64,000 nt of DNA from Paenibacillus sp. FSL R5-0623 (GTDB lineage Bacteria; Bacillota; Bacilli; Paenibacillales; Paenibacillaceae), in contig NZ_CP150233.1 in assembly GCF_037974265.1 (NCBI RefSeq), forward strand, positions 6,386,001-6,450,000, in the 5' to 3' direction. This document shows, in pieces, positions 63,790 through 64,000 of the stretch. The notes beneath the pieces are model-generated. The model was not told where the DNA came from. It saw only the letters and a program-made list of their open reading frames with translations, and did not search any database. Positions within the stretch are counted from its first letter, which is position 1. Every line of letters starts with the position of its first letter. The translations under genes were made by a program, and so were the position numbers.

Positions 63790-64000
63790 CTACCAGGGGA
63801 GCTTCTCGCCCTTGTAGTCCACATATGCGGGTTGATCTCCTTTAAACTGTTCATGGCGGTCGATAAGTACTGCGATATGCTGTGCAGATTGCTCGGGCGT
63901 GAGATCCGCAGCAACATCCAATTCGCCCCGCATATAACTCTGTACCCAACCGGGATGCACAAGCATCACTTGTCCGCCTTCATCCTTCAGACCATTGTGT
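63790..64000 (-). CDS. Short-chain dehydrogenase, C-terminal part
   Basis: The last ~70 residues of a gene that runs off the right edge. The visible part includes VMLVHPGWVQSYMRGE, the PG motif after the nucleotide site that is typical of SDRs, then DLTPEQSAQHIAVLIDRHEQ, and ends DYKGEKLPW. The catalytic Tyr-Lys region is outside the window. It is probably cotranscribed with the ThuA-like gene. Confidence 0.8.
   Translation of the reverse strand, partial: HNGLKDEGGQVMLVHPGWVQSYMRGELDVAADLTPEQSAQHIAVLIDRHEQFKGDQPAYVDYKGEKLPW

Noticed and set aside
1..64000. CRISPR arrays, tRNA/rRNA genes, prophage or transposase genes
   Set aside because: I saw no regularly spaced direct repeats, tRNA-like cloverleaves, rRNA landmarks or transposase motifs; the repeats present are dispersed hairpins and one MITE.

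Overview
The window looks like a chromosomal segment of a Paenibacillus-type Bacillales genome. Evidence is protein style only: strong AGGAGG ribosome-binding sites, YesM/YesN plus LplB/YtcP-like sugar uptake genes, a GH42 gene start, a GH94 phosphorylase, FNT/YoaE/Nox genes resembling Bacillus proteins, and a GlnRS that Bacillus subtilis lacks. No rRNA, tRNA, CRISPR array, transposase or phage gene was seen, and the only mobile-looking DNA is non-coding. The base composition looks balanced except for an AT-rich islet at 36.5-38.3 kb.

Layout. 0-9.4 kb is mixed housekeeping: the end of a GH42 beta-galactosidase with a divergent AraC regulator, mobA, an MFS carrier, glnS, a DUF2164 protein, two GNAT acetyltransferases, an SDR and a MerR-methyltransferase fusion. 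9.4-14.5 kb holds a large GH94 (probable 1,2-beta-oligoglucan) phosphorylase and its LacI regulator with three matching palindromic operators. 14.7-19.4 kb is iron-siderophore related: a Btr-like AraC/binding-protein fusion, a Fur-box-controlled lipoprotein and an ABC exporter. The likely partner ATPase, also behind a perfect Fur box, lies at 39-40 kb. 19.7-28.4 kb is a carbohydrate ABC importer with a YesM/YesN two-component system and a second binding protein that is probably a sensor. 28.6-38.9 kb holds a methyltransferase, an MFS pump, redox and anaerobic genes (YoaE-like molybdoenzyme, formate/nitrite channel, NADH oxidase, Old Yellow Enzyme with its MerR) and a glutathione peroxidase. 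Regulatory sites of the Fnr/Rex type precede the channel and oxidase genes.

40.6-56.5 kb is the most unusual region: a long co-oriented cluster encoding a membrane-anchored GAP1-like protein, a TRAFAC-type GTPase, a beta-rich protein, a membrane vWA protein, an 815-residue protein that I read as a catalytically dead tubulin-like paralogue, an 1129-residue tubulin/FtsZ-like GTPase and a secreted vWA protein. A divergent pair of small membrane/zinc-ribbon genes faces it. The set looks like a membrane-linked, nucleotide-switch-controlled machine of unknown purpose, possibly a conflict or defence system.

57-64 kb holds a DEAD-box helicase with an RGG-rich tail, a SulP transporter with an unexplained leader, an AarF/UbiB kinase-like protein with a phasin-like partner, a ThuA-like protein and the end of an SDR gene.

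Scattered through the window are seven copies of a non-coding, long-hairpin repeat (76 to about 230 bp). Its stems show compensatory changes between copies. One 160-bp MITE-like element with TA flanks sits inside the siderophore locus.
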